This document shows positions 31,224-41,023 of a stretch of DNA of 64,000 nucleotides, in pieces. The stretch is from Liolophura sinensis (lineage: Eukaryota > Mollusca > Polyplacophora > Chitonida > Chitonidae): positions 42,508,645 to 42,572,644 of the forward strand of contig NC_088302.1 in assembly GCF_032854445.1 (NCBI RefSeq), written 5' to 3'. Each line of letters starts with the position of its first letter. The stretch's first letter is position 1. The position numbers and the translations under genes are program-made. The notes below the pieces were generated by a model, which saw only the letters and a program-made list of their open reading frames with translations, had not been told where the DNA came from and searched no databases.

Positions 31224-31242
31224 GCTTTATACGTAGGGGCAC

Positions 31243-31860
31243 CTACGTCTGATATATAATCTTAGATGTGGCGGGTGTATCAGTCATTAGCAGGAGCTTA
31301 GAATGCGGATTGTTCTTGAGCTTCTGTCGAACCTCTGCCTTTTTGCTCTCGGCCTCGATGATGTGGTTCTCCTCCAGGCATTCGTTGAACGAGTGCCGAT
31401 CTTTCCAGTGGAATAAAGCCACCCACTTTGTCTGCTCGCGAAAGTCTTTGAGGACGGCGTTGTATTTCTAAGTGAGCCAGACGCTTTTTTTTGCATGACG
31501 GCCCGAGAAAGCCATGAATGACAGCATTTTTTGTTTCTTCTACATTGCCTCTAACGCGCTACAATCATCGATGATGTATAGGGTGGGCTCCCCCTTGAAC
31601 TATCTGTAGAAAGCTCTTAGGCATTCGTTTAGCCGCTTCCCGGGATCAAAACAATAGACCTCACAGTTAGACAGTATCCATCTCCGCCGATACGCCTCGT
31701 TATGCTTAAGAGTGGGGCACAGGATCACAATGTAATGAAAGAAACTGCGGAAAGGCCCCTCAAGCAGGTCCAGCATGAAGACTGTTTTGCCGCAGTTCGT
31801 GTGCCCACAGATGATCGCGCAGTGGGCGTCATCGATAAAGCGCGCTAACGAATCTACCAT
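31243..31860 (-). pseudogene. Packaging ATPase, inner element
   Basis: ATG 31,860. Walker A GHTNCGKT near 31,802-31,779. A private stop TAG near 31,602 (Leu codon TTG in the outer copy), changes around the Walker B region, and the TAG at 31,470-31,468 shared with the outer element. The start overlaps the capsid gene end by 32 bases. Confidence 0.8.
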
Positions 31861-33085
31861 TCTGGATGTGCAGCTTTGCGTCCATGATCACATAGAGATA
31901 TACGTTTAACACGCCGGGCTCTTCTCTCTCTTTTGTCACCTGTATCGTAATCCCCTCGCTGGCGCTCAGAACGCGCCTCCCACTGCCATGCAGCTCGTCA
32001 TCGTCGCTTGGCCAAAGGCCAAGCCAGATGGCGTGCTTGTGCGTCAAGAACTCTTCCAGGGAGACGTCTGCCAGGCCTAAGTCTTTAACGACCCTGGCCA
32101 CCTCAGGATCCCGCTTTCGTAGTGGTGAGCTGGCGAAGAACCTCTGGACCTCGCCCCATTGCTGGTACGCCCGCATGCCCTGGCTGTACAGCTGATTGGG
32201 GACCCCTTCTATTGTGACTTCTACTTTGGTGATCTTCGGGTTGTAGAAGGATTCCGACCTCCTCTTCCACGGGATTCCTTTAATCTCGAACAGCATGAGG
32301 ATGCCCTTCATTGATCTCGCTGGCGTGTTCAGGTTTATGTCCTTCACAAACTTTCGGTGGCGGAGGACGCGATCATACAGAATGGAGACGCCCCCGGCAA
32401 ACTGGGTGCGGATCTGTCTAGCGAGGTCCTCTTCGGTGACCATATCGAACTCCAGGCTGATGTTGTCGATGGTGTAAGTCGCGTCTTCATCGCCTGTTTT
32501 CTGAATGACTCGACTGTAATCGTTGGACGTCAGTTCGTACTCCAGTCGGTCGGCCAAGGCACTCTGGTAGAATGGCATGTGGCTATATAGAAGCTCAAAG
32601 TCTAGCGGGATGTGGAACCGGCTGCCAAAGGCGCGAGCGATGGCCTTTTCTACAGCATCGTCGTCACTTGCGTCCTCTGCTTCGACTCGAAGTTTAAGCA
32701 TGTTTTCGCTGCCGATGCCTTGGTAGGCCTCATTCCTCCGTTCGTTTTTCGTCAGCCATAAGTCGTCAAATGAAACACATCAGAGTCGTCGATGGACATT
32801 ACCTCATTCCCGCTGATTCTGATCGTGGTTTTCTTGACTACTGCGCGCCCGAGATTCCCGACCACTGTGGCGCTGGGGTCGGATGAATTGATCGTGATCG
32901 AGAAGGCCAAGCGCACGGTACCTGGCACAATGACGTCATTTGCGCCGAGGTTGGGGAAGCGGACCAAGAGTTGTTAATGCTGTACTCGGGTTGTTGGTGA
33001 CGACCAAGAACTGCCGTACACCTTGTACCCCCCGAAGCTGACGGAGTGTTCTGAAAGGGTTTAGCCTGGGTCCGTATGCATCCAT
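31829..33085 (-). pseudogene. Hexon-like major capsid protein, inner element
   Basis: ATG 33,085. The main C-terminal frame (32,701-31,829) is open for about 290 codons and keeps RFHIPLDFELLYSHMPFYQS and the NPKITKVEVTIEGV region. The N-terminal part is broken near 32,950 and 32,760 (a short deletion relative to the outer copy). It ends one codon later than the outer copy because TGA became CGA followed by TGA. The C-terminal end, after LHGSGRRV, is better preserved than in the outer copy. Confidence 0.78.
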
Positions 33086-33129
33086 TGTGTGTATTGAAGG
33101 TATACCTTGCAATGTTCAATACCAGGATT

Positions 33130-34439
33130 ATGGCAGACTTTGGCTTTGATAATCCGGCGTTTGACGACGCCCAAGAGGACTACAACATCGACGACGAGCA
33201 GACCACTCTCCGTGCAGGTGGTGATGTTCCCGAGCAACATAGCCGGGGTGCGGCCGCCAGAAACCTTCAACAAGAGCTGACGCAGGCCGCCGTGAATGAT
33301 TATTACGATGCCTTGGCGAACGCGGATCCCAGCCTTACCCCATTCTTTTGCGATTACACGAAGTTTAAGATTGTCCAAGGGCGTCTGCGACTCGTGGCCC
33401 ACCCCAAACTGGACATCATCAACAAACGAACAGGTGAACCGCTAGCCCTCTCAACAGTCGCCAATAAAGGAGGGGTTAATGTTGTTAAGGGGGAAGGGGG
33501 GCTGGGCTTTATAGACTGGAAAAGAAAAGAACAGACATCGTTGCATCCGGCAGCAGTCGCAGCCCTGGAGACAGCGAGTTCAGAAGTCGGTGCTGCGGCC
33601 GGCGAGGCAGATACCATGGAGCTGAAGGATTTAAACCAAGCAGCGAAAAAGGCCGCTGATGCTGTCCACACACTGGAAACAAGCTTTAAGGATAGTGAGG
33701 TCGGGCGGGTTCTTGAAACGATAAACGACCCTTTTCTTCCCATGCGATAACTTCTGAGGCTTAACAAGGCACTGCAGACCTCGGAAGGCGAACACGCGAA
33801 TAACCTCGCCAAGCTGTCAAGTCTTGATAAGGACATCGCAAAACAAAAATTGAAGTTGGAGGAGGCCACTGATGAATTCTCCCGGCGTCGGATCGAAGAC
33901 CGGATAAGGAATCTCGAGGACGAGAGGGTGGCCCGGCTCGAAGCGGCCTCTTTAACGGCCGAAGCCCTGCGCACGCAAATACGCCGCATCAAGCAGACGG
34001 TCGATCGCATTATATACAAGGATACCTGTCTGGCCGAGCGCGTCCGCACCTTCTTCCGGGAGCAGGGAATAACCGTGGTCTCCATTCTCACGGCAATTGG
34101 GATGGCGATCTCGACACTGGGGCTACTGATAAATTTGGCGCTGACTGGCGTGTCCGGCGGGGGCATCCAGCCAACACCACCTCCATCCGACGGGCGTGGT
34201 CTTAAAGAATGGGTGAAAATCATCTCCAGTCCCTGGCGCGCGCCCTTAGCAAGCTGGCTGGGAAGGCTGCTGCTGCGATTCCGGGTATTATTGGCAGTAT
34301 CGTGTCCTGGCTACTGAACCTTCTCGGGAAAGCAGCTGGGTGGCTGGCCGATAATGTCTATGCTCTAGTCATCGCAGTCAGTGGATTAATGCTCGTGGCT
34401 GTTCGCAAGTATTTAACGCATAGTCCACAGCAGCAGTAA
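33130..34439 (+). pseudogene. Coiled-coil membrane protein, inner element, stop and frameshift
   Basis: ATG 33,130, 44 bases from the divergent capsid start as in the outer element. Open to TAA 33,748; the middle and C-terminal parts lie in other frames (33,850-34,317, 34,209-34,439). The N-terminal third is much more diverged from the outer copy than the rest, including insertion of different sequence around 33,225-33,350. Confidence 0.65.
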
Positions 34440-35681
34440 GCCGATACCAACACCAGCAACGACAATGGCTGTCTTCTCCGCATCGTGATTCTTTTGCTTT
34501 GGTAATAGGGGTTCTTGTTTGCCTCCGGCGGCAGCAACATGCTGAACGGGCGCGGTGGGTGGTGGGACGCTTTCTTGTGGCTCAACGATCCCATGGGAAG
34601 GTGCGCGCTTGTGCAAAGTGGGCGGCACTTTAGCGTCCACACCCTCATTGTCGCCTAGTTTCTGGTCCTCTGTGGCCACGACGATTTTGTTGTTGTAGTT
34701 CGCCACATGGCCGATCTGCAGGAGCATGTCGCTGGGGGCCATATATAGGCCTATACCATACACAGTCTGCACAGTCAGTGCTCCCGGCATACTGTAGCAC
34801 GTCCTGGTAGCCTTTGATAGCAGACGGAAGGTCGATCGGAGAGGAATAGCGTCTTCAACGTTCGCGGCAAACTGTTTTTGCGCGTCGAAGGTTGTGCCCG
34901 TGTCTAGAATACGCGCCCTTGTTTGGGCTTGGGCGCCTAGAATAGCCCACACGTATGTCCGGATGGAATCGTTTAGGCGCTCTACGTCCGGCTGCGTGAA
35001 TCCTTGGGATTTGTCGACAATGTACGCCGCCCAAGCCTCCTCGGCGTCCTGCTCGATGTAGTCGACGTGGAGCGCTCTAAGCTCTCTAGAGAACGACATC
35101 CTGCTCGGGTCGAACATCCCATCGCCAATGGGGCTGTAGCCCGTTCTCGTGACATAGTAATATGCCACTCCGAGGCCGTGATTCACCCCACCGAGCCTCC
35201 AGTCTGTGTGCTTTTCTACGCGGAACTCCCTACAAATCCTCTCATAGGCCCTCTTGTCGTGGGGGTTTTGGAATGTCGCCCACGCTCTGTCTTGCGGCAG
35301 GGGGGCCTGGATCTCTTCCAAGATCCACCTAACTTGGTAATACACATGGAACGTGTACAGGGCCCTTATTCGTTAGTCGGGGGCGAGAAGATGGTCTTTT
35401 GCAGAGACGCCACAGCCCGTGGTAGCGCACCAGACCGCGAAGTTCACTTGGTTCTGCCAGAATTGCATAGGATTGGTGTTCCAGGCCCGAACAATGTCAT
35501 TGCCGGTTATCTTTGGCAGCCGGTACTTGGCCAACACATCTGTGAACTGGACTAGAAAGGCCTTCTTTTCATCGATGTAGATGTCAAATCGCGTGAGCTG
35601 CTCTGCGTGGGTTTGGATACTATGAAATACCCCGGCCTTGTAAGTGGCCTCTCTATTGAACCTGTAAGCCTCGCTGTTCAT
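34413..35681 (-). pseudogene. Large C-terminally anchored protein, inner element, frameshifted
   Basis: ATG 35,681. A frame break at about 35,373 (one base lost after LLAPD) and an out-of-frame stretch around 34,740-34,850. It retains the VERLNDSIRTYVWAILGAQ region and the C-terminal anchor. The end overlaps the convergent coiled-coil gene by 27 bases, as in the outer element. Confidence 0.65.
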
Positions 35682-35691
35682 CGTGGCTAAA

Positions 35692-36369
35692 ATGTTCATC
35701 ACATTGTCTGACATTCTAAATGGGGCACAGCACACGCTACCTCATGCCCTTAACAACTTCGACGGCCGCCTTAAAACCGCCCTTCGCGAGATAACATTCT
35801 TCCCAGCCTGGGTGAATATCCCAACAGGAGTAAGCTTCTTGCTTAGAATTGGCACACGCGAGATAAAAAACGTTGAAGTGCCGTCGGGCTACTACAATGT
35901 CTGTACGCTGGACAAGGACATATTCCGCCCGCATGGGGTTTCTCTGAAAATGAATGAAGCAACGGGCCGACTAGTCCTTACCATCCCTATAGATACCGCC
36001 ATAGCGCTCGCGGAGCTTACCCCAATCTTAGGGTTCCTGAGCTGGGATAAATATCTTACCTATGGGACTGCGGAGGATGAAGATTTACCTAACTTGGTCA
36101 CACACAAAGAAGTCTTTGTGCATTTGGATGAACTGAGCACGTCAGAAAACATGAGAATAACCTCAGGTTTCAGTGGCGGTTCCACACTACTTAAAGCCAT
36201 CGCCGTGACTGGTGAGGGCTTTAACTGCGGGAAGACGGTTTCATTTACCAACCCACAGTACAAAGCCTTGCGCGCCGACTATATAACGCACTTGACCGTG
36301 GCATTTTTAGACAAAAACGGCAAGTATATTAATGTAAAGTACTTCAGTGCTACCCTAGAAATACAATGA
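35692..36369 (+). CDS. Putative penton-like/minor virion protein (225 aa), inner element, intact
   Basis: ATG 35,692 to TGA 36,369 with no interruption, the best-preserved virion gene in the window. It carries GYYNVCTLDKDIF, ILGFLSWDK, HLDELSTSENM and a beta-rich end (VKYFSATLEIQ). It is about ten residues longer near residue 40 than the outer copy. It is divergent from the 35,681 gene with 10 bases between starts. The stop overlaps a downstream ATG as ATGA. No transmembrane segment or signal peptide. The penton call is tentative. Confidence 0.65.
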   Translation: MFITLSDILNGAQHTLPHALNNFDGRLKTALREITFFPAWVNIPTGVSFLLRIGTREIKNVEVPSGYYNVCTLDKDIFRPHGVSLKMNEATGRLVLTIPIDTAIALAELTPILGFLSWDKYLTYGTAEDEDLPNLVTHKEVFVHLDELSTSENMRITSGFSGGSTLLKAIAVTGEGFNCGKTVSFTNPQYKALRADYITHLTVAFLDKNGKYINVKYFSATLEIQ

Positions 36370-37178
36370 GTATGGTGGACGCAGCCGGTCCCTGTCTTTA
36401 AGCGACTTGGCAGATGTGTCGGAGCTCGAACTTCTAGGCCAGGAAGGTAAAATCTACGCCTTCCAGTTTCAAAGTGGCAAGTACATCCGCAAAAAAGATT
36501 ACGGGGGGAGAGGGGGGGGGGGGGCAAGCAGAACCTGCCACGTTTGCTTCCCTTCAAGATGTCTCATCCTCTGTAGAGCAAGAGCGCAGGTCGCCGTCTG
36601 AGGTGATTGAAGAACAAAAACTCTCTTTAATTCGCTTTGAAGACCACTTTGTTCTTGCCAGAGCTCGCGACCCCGATTGGTTGATAGATGTGAAGGTGAC
36701 CCCGATGACGGTCCAGACCGATATTACCAAGGTGAAAACAGTTTTCAACTCCGGAACCTCTTTCGTGTCGTGGGTACCAGAAAGCAAGTGTTATCTAGCT
36801 AAGGGTGTAAGAGGTGGCTTAGCACTATCTGCGGGCAAAGGTGTAGATACCGCACTCCTGATAGGGCGACCAAGTATATCTTTGTCCATGCTAAAAATAA
36901 ACCCTGGATCTATATTTATCTTCAACATTATACTTGGCGTGGCCTCTCAGCGCCGTTCCTCCCTGATTATCGGTGTGAGACTAAAGTGGCCTGCAGAGCA
37001 CGATGGAAAGGAGCTCAGACTTATGATCAAATTACCGGCCCAGGGCGACCCAGTCATCCGGAGCTCTCTCGAGGATATACGGGTCTTTGTAGAGAGCGAT
37101 GCCCAATTCGATTACATCTATTTAGAGTCCGGTATAAAACTTAGAAGCTTTCGTGTTAGTATTACGATGACGATTTAG
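36366..37178 (+). pseudogene. About 270 aa putative virion protein, inner element, frameshifted at poly-G
   Basis: A frame change occurs in the G run at about 36,506-36,524, where the outer copy has a longer in-frame Gly tract. It then runs to TAG 37,176-37,178, where a one- to two-base loss truncates the last dozen residues relative to the outer copy. Confidence 0.6.
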
Positions 37179-37214
37179 AGCTTACCGACGTTGTTGATTC
37201 GTAGGACGGACAAT

Positions 37215-37439
37215 ATGGGACGACTGTACCCAGCGATCACGGATGAAGAGCCGACGGATGACCATCCTTTGACCCCGACCGCGCCGATGGTTGAAAACCC
37301 CCCGGAGGGCTTGGCGCACGCCCATGGCCTGCAGTATATCAGCGAAATACAGAGGCAGCTTGAATCTGAGCGAGATCTCCGACGGGCCCTGTACAAAAAG
37401 TACCGGCGCGGTGCGGCGTCGCGGTGGGCTATCGTGTAG
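37215..37439 (+). pseudogene. Polinton membrane protein, inner element, truncated
   Basis: ATG 37,215 (MGRLYPAITDEEP), open through YKKYRRG. At about 37,412 it runs into the tail of an unrelated reverse-strand gene and stops at 37,439. The membrane and C-terminal parts seen in the outer copy (13,285-13,740) are deleted. Confidence 0.65.
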
Positions 37440-38056
37440 TCGAAGAATGTGGCTTTTTTGGGTAGGCCCGTGTCCTTGTCGAACTTCATGTTCGTGCGGC
37501 AGATCGGACACGCCAGCTCAGTACCGGGATCCGTCTTTACGTCCATCGACACGTGGGTGTGGGAGAGCGGGACGATCGTGGTGTTGGGCACGACTACCAC
37601 GCCGGACGGGTAGTCCTTGCAGCGAGCATCCCAGAGGATGATGGTCCCGTCGTTTAGGCGTTCCTTCATCGTCGCGTTGAAGAATTCATCGACAAACTGG
37701 CGGACACGGAAGTACTCGGACTTCTGGTCGCCACCGGGCAGGGCTCCTTTGGAGCCGCCTTGGTCGTCTGTCTCGATGCGGTCCTTGTGCACATTGAGGG
37801 TGGGGTGGCGTTGGCGGTGGGCCTTCGTGTACTCGACGGGGGGGATTTGGCCGACGTGCTTCTCCTTGAGAACTCGCACCATCAGCCGCCCCTTCTTGCC
37901 TGGGGTGGCGGCGAGGAGCCCCATGTACTTCGTACCGTTTGGGCCCCGGTGGGCGGAGGTTTCAATCGAGAAGACCGTCGAAAGCGGCTTGCCGGAGACC
38001 TTGGCAGCCTCGCAAGCTGCAATTAGCTCAGCGCAGTTGAAGATAGCGGACGCCAT
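37421..38056 (-). CDS. Polinton ORF found only in the inner element (about 212 aa visible, 3' truncated)
   Basis: ATG 38,056 (MASAIFNCAELIAACEAAK). A soluble, basic protein with a Lys/His-rich middle (KAHRQRHPTLNVHKDRIE), FRVRQFVDEFFNATM and a CPIC...C-type end near 37,500. At about 37,420 it runs into the antisense of the truncated membrane gene, so its native C-terminus is missing. The outer element has only 21 bases between its flanking genes here. Function unknown; a nucleic acid-binding role is possible from charge, by inference only. Confidence 0.55.
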
Positions 38057-38084
38057 GTCTTAATATACTGAAGGTCTGATGTGT

Positions 38085-38372
38085 CTAACTCCGACACGAA
38101 CTTGACTTGACACCTGGTTGTTGCCTCATCAGCTCTGGCAGCAGCCGGTTTTCATAATACATCTGGATTGGCTCGGGGTGCTCCGCCGAAACGCACACGT
38201 CGTTGATGAAGAGCTTCAGCACGAGCAGCCGACCCGCATTGACGCGGCCGTCCTCAAACATGCTGTTAGTGGCTTCTTTGTAGCCTCGCAAGTCTTGCAC
38301 TGTGCCTACTAACTTCGCCCAAATTGGCTGACCACCTGCGGTCGTTTCCGGGGCCTTAGTTGGAGATCCCAT
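38085..38372 (-). CDS. Conserved small Polinton ORF (95 aa), inner element
   Basis: ATG 38,372 (MGSPTKAPETTAGG), open to 38,085. About three quarters of residues match the 12,994-13,263 protein by eye. The C-terminus is six residues longer owing to a shifted stop. Confidence 0.7.
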   Translation of the reverse strand: MGSPTKAPETTAGGQPIWAKLVGTVQDLRGYKEATNSMFEDGRVNAGRLLVLKLFINDVCVSAEHPEPIQMYYENRLLPELMRQQPGVKSSSCRS

Positions 38373-38398
38373 GATGATTTATTGTGTTCACCGTTTAC

Positions 38399-38824
38399 CT
38401 AATAAGAAATTTCGATGGCTGCTGGGCGTTTGAACTCATCCAAGAAAGCCTTGTGCCTCCGCTGCCTTTCGAGCGTCTGGTCGTAATGATATCTGCAGGC
38501 CCCGCAAAGCCGAAATTGGTTTTTAACGCCCCGACTACAACTGATGCATGGTTGGGTTCCAGGACCTTTACGCAGACGGTATAAGTGGGTGCCACAGTAC
38601 TCCCCCAGACAACTCTTACCACAGAGATCCGTAGAGCCGATGAGAAGCCACCGGCAATTATTTAGACTCCTTGGCATGTTGTCTTGCTTCCCAGAGGTTT
38701 TATACCTGTCGAGGAACCTCTGCAGTTCTTCCAAGGCAATGCGGGACCGTGGGTACCTGGGCCGCACGCCCATGAGCGTCTCATACTCCTCCCGTTGTGC
38801 CCGTGCTTCTTGGTGATTGGTCAT
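38399..38824 (-). CDS. Zinc-ribbon protein with polymerase-like N-terminal module (141 aa), inner element right copy
   Basis: ATG 38,824. Residues 1-45 (HQEARAQREEYETLMGVRPR and RIALEELQRFLDRYK) match the N-terminus of the adjacent polymerase type (25,040 onward). Residues from about 50 on are the zinc ribbon with CGKSCLGEYCG and CISC...CGAC pairs. The frame is intact. It sits between the terminus and the small 95 aa gene. A nine-codon remnant of its end survives at the outer left terminus (12,929-12,955). Confidence 0.6.
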   Translation of the reverse strand: MTNHQEARAQREEYETLMGVRPRYPRSRIALEELQRFLDRYKTSGKQDNMPRSLNNCRWLLIGSTDLCGKSCLGEYCGTHLYRLRKGPGTQPCISCSRGVKNQFRLCGACRYHYDQTLERQRRHKAFLDEFKRPAAIEISY

Positions 38825-38877
38825 TGTACGCGCCGTTGTGCAATCTCGCCTGGTGGTTGCGCCTCTCTAATATTAAA

Positions 38878-39045
38878 TTCTAATAGAATCCGAGACGGGG
38901 CTGGGGGCCTCTATTTGCCAAGGGGGGCGTGTGACGGGCCCCTCCTTCCCTATACTACTACCCGTACATCTTTCACCGAAAATGGGCTGGGAGCCTCCAT
39001 TCGCAGAATGGAGAGTGTGCCAGAACCCCTATTCCTTATACTACT
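38878..39045 (-). repeat. Right terminal inverted repeat, inner element
   Basis: Inverse of 24,503-24,672. It contains the internal terminal-motif copy (TTCCCTATACTACT ending 38,959) and a palindrome at 38,995-39,013 with one mismatch near the centre. Confidence 0.85.
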
Positions 39046-39050
39046 GCTTT
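39046..39050. repeat. Target-site duplication GCTTT, right (inner element)
   Basis: GCTTT directly after the inner right terminus. In polymerase sense it is AAAGC, part of the codons following the exonuclease region. Confidence 0.93.
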
Positions 39051-40981
39051 CGCTTTTCTTCGGCGGGCTCATACCGGGCTGTGATGTGGAAAGCCTCAGG
39101 TTTGTTGGCCTCAACCAGATTGTCAAAGGAAGTCGGTAAGAATTGAACGCTGTCGATGAAGCGGAGCTGCCCCAGCGAGAAGGAGATGTACTTTTCCGTG
39201 TTGTTGGGGATGCAGGAGATGCGCCCTCCACCTTACTTATGGCTTGCATCAGGAGGTGCCCGTCGTAGCCCCGTAGGTTGTGGAAGACTACCGGTATGGC
39301 TGTCTTGGGACCCAGCCGCAACTTTAAGTTGCATACGTTATGGGCCGCGCCTCTGTACTTGCCGGTGATATGGCAGTGATCGCGCACAGAATCGGCGCCT
39401 AGAGGCTTCTCAAACACATGGCAGGTTGCGGCGTTGTTGTGGGCCTGCCAGTCCTGGGGAGTCATCCTCATGGCTATAGGGTTAGCTAGAGCATTTTGGA
39501 TTTCCCGCTCCTCCTGCCGGAGAGCTCTGAGGAAGTGTTCCGTCGCGTCAGAGCCTCTGTATTCCACAGGGCGTTTTGTGCGGCCGTCGCAACGCACCAC
39601 AACATAGCAGTAACTGTAGGGCTCGTGGTGCTGAGTCTTTTGAATGCTGCTCTCTGTGGGGCTGGGCGGCGGGCCTTCAACCTTTTTGGTCAGAGCCTCG
39701 AAGTCGGCATATATGATGAACGGAGCCGGTAGCTGTTTGTGGTGGTTCTGAAAGGTGAACTTGTTTTCCCCCTCCTATGGCATTTCCACCCTCACCGCCG
39801 TCTGGCCAGTCCCTCGGCATTCCGGCTTATGCGCCTCGAGCAGATCCTCCCTTGTGTGACCGTGTAGGCAACGCTCGCAGAAGTGTTTGCAATGGTGTGC
39901 CTCACTTTCTTGGAACAGGAGACGATTGAGATCTCTTATCCACGTATAATGGAATTTGCCTGCCTTCCCAATCAGCAGCAGATTGATTCGGGGCGTATCG
40001 CCGGGCTGCTTGCTGAGACGATGCACGATCACGCCCTTGTCCCACCCGAACACGTTGATGGCGAGGTCGTTCTTTTCCTCCACTTTAGGGATCTGAGAGA
40101 TGGGCGTGGGGGTGTCGATCCCCCCAAAGTCAAGACCATCATTGGTGGGATATTTTGTTGGTCTCTGAGGGTTTCTGTCGGCTGGAAATAAGGCAGACCG
40201 GAGTGCCCATCGGAGGGAGTCGTCATCTTTGTTCTTCACATTGATGACTGCTTTCTTATCACTCACAGCTGCAGGTAGGGCGATGTAGGACCCGCCTCTC
40301 AGTGGCTGATACCTTGCAATGTCAAGCCAGAGTGTTTGCACGCTATTGACAACCCACCCTGACCCTCGCTTTGTCCATTTTTCTAGCACCTCCTGGATGG
40401 TGGGGAAGGTCTTATCTAGAGCCCCGTCAATGTCACCAGCCTCTAAAAGGGCCTCCTGTTTGTTGTGGAGTACTGGGCTGGTATACTCTTCACTGCCATC
40501 GGCGTTGCCCTTTTGCAACTGAGCCCTGAGGCCAAGTTGGAACTTAACCCAGTTGAGTGCCAGGATCTCTTCTTCTAGCTTCTGGCGAAAAATAGCTCCA
40601 ATTTCTTCTAAGAAGGCTACTGGGTCCGTCCAAACGCCTTCGGGTACGTTCATCTGCCAGACCCGGAGAAGATTCCTTATGGCCCTGCCGGTGTTAATGA
40701 ATTCTAGTTTCTTTTCGCCTAGCAATTCATCCAACTCCTCGTTATTGAGGAGGTTCTTGACGTCTTGCTTCAACTCCTCGTTACTGGGTTGGTTCTTAGC
40801 GTCTTGCTTCAACTCCTCGTTACTTCGGGAGTTCTTGCTGTCTTGCAGCCGCTTCAACTCAGCCACAGCCGTTTTATAGCTGTCGAGGATCCCCTGCAGT
40901 TCTTCCAAGGCAATGCGGGACCGTGGGTACTTGGGCCGCAAACTCCTCCCGTAGTGCTCGCGCTTTTTTATGGTTGTTCAT
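39046..40981 (-). pseudogene. DNA polymerase B, N-terminal half, outer element
   Basis: ATG 40,981 with an early frameshift. A long open frame (40,941-39,775) encodes an Asn/Glu/Leu-rich N-terminal extension with short NEELKQD repeats. It ends in a Cys/His cluster (CKHFCERCLHG, then HKPEC) and a TAG at 39,775-39,777 where the inner copy has CAG. The exonuclease region follows (endonuclease VII-like Cys/His block near 39,340-39,430, FHNLRGYDGH near 39,260), with a frameshift near 39,225, up to the inner element's insertion point. Confidence 0.85.
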
Positions 40982-41023
40982 TGTAGGCGTCGATATCATC
41001 ATTATACTAATAACATCAACTCT

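Larger units (their letters stand above)
24503..39045 (+). mobile_element. Inner Polinton/Maverick-like element, inserted in the outer element's polymerase gene
   Basis: Ends AGTAGTATAGGG (24,503) and CTTATACTACT (ending 39,045; one base differs from the outer end), flanked by GCTTT at 24,498-24,502 and 39,046-39,050. Length is 14,543 bp. Joining the two flanks at one GCTTT gives the expected uninterrupted polymerase sequence, as judged from this element's own copy at about 26,860-26,880. It has the same gene order as the outer element but the opposite orientation, so the two form a near-palindrome. It is the younger insertion. It is defective. Confidence 0.93.

Noticed and set aside
37617-38063. 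148-codon forward frame opposite the inner-only ORF
   Set aside because: Considered as the real gene, but the reverse frame has a good ATG, follows the gene direction of its neighbours and has the more protein-like composition.
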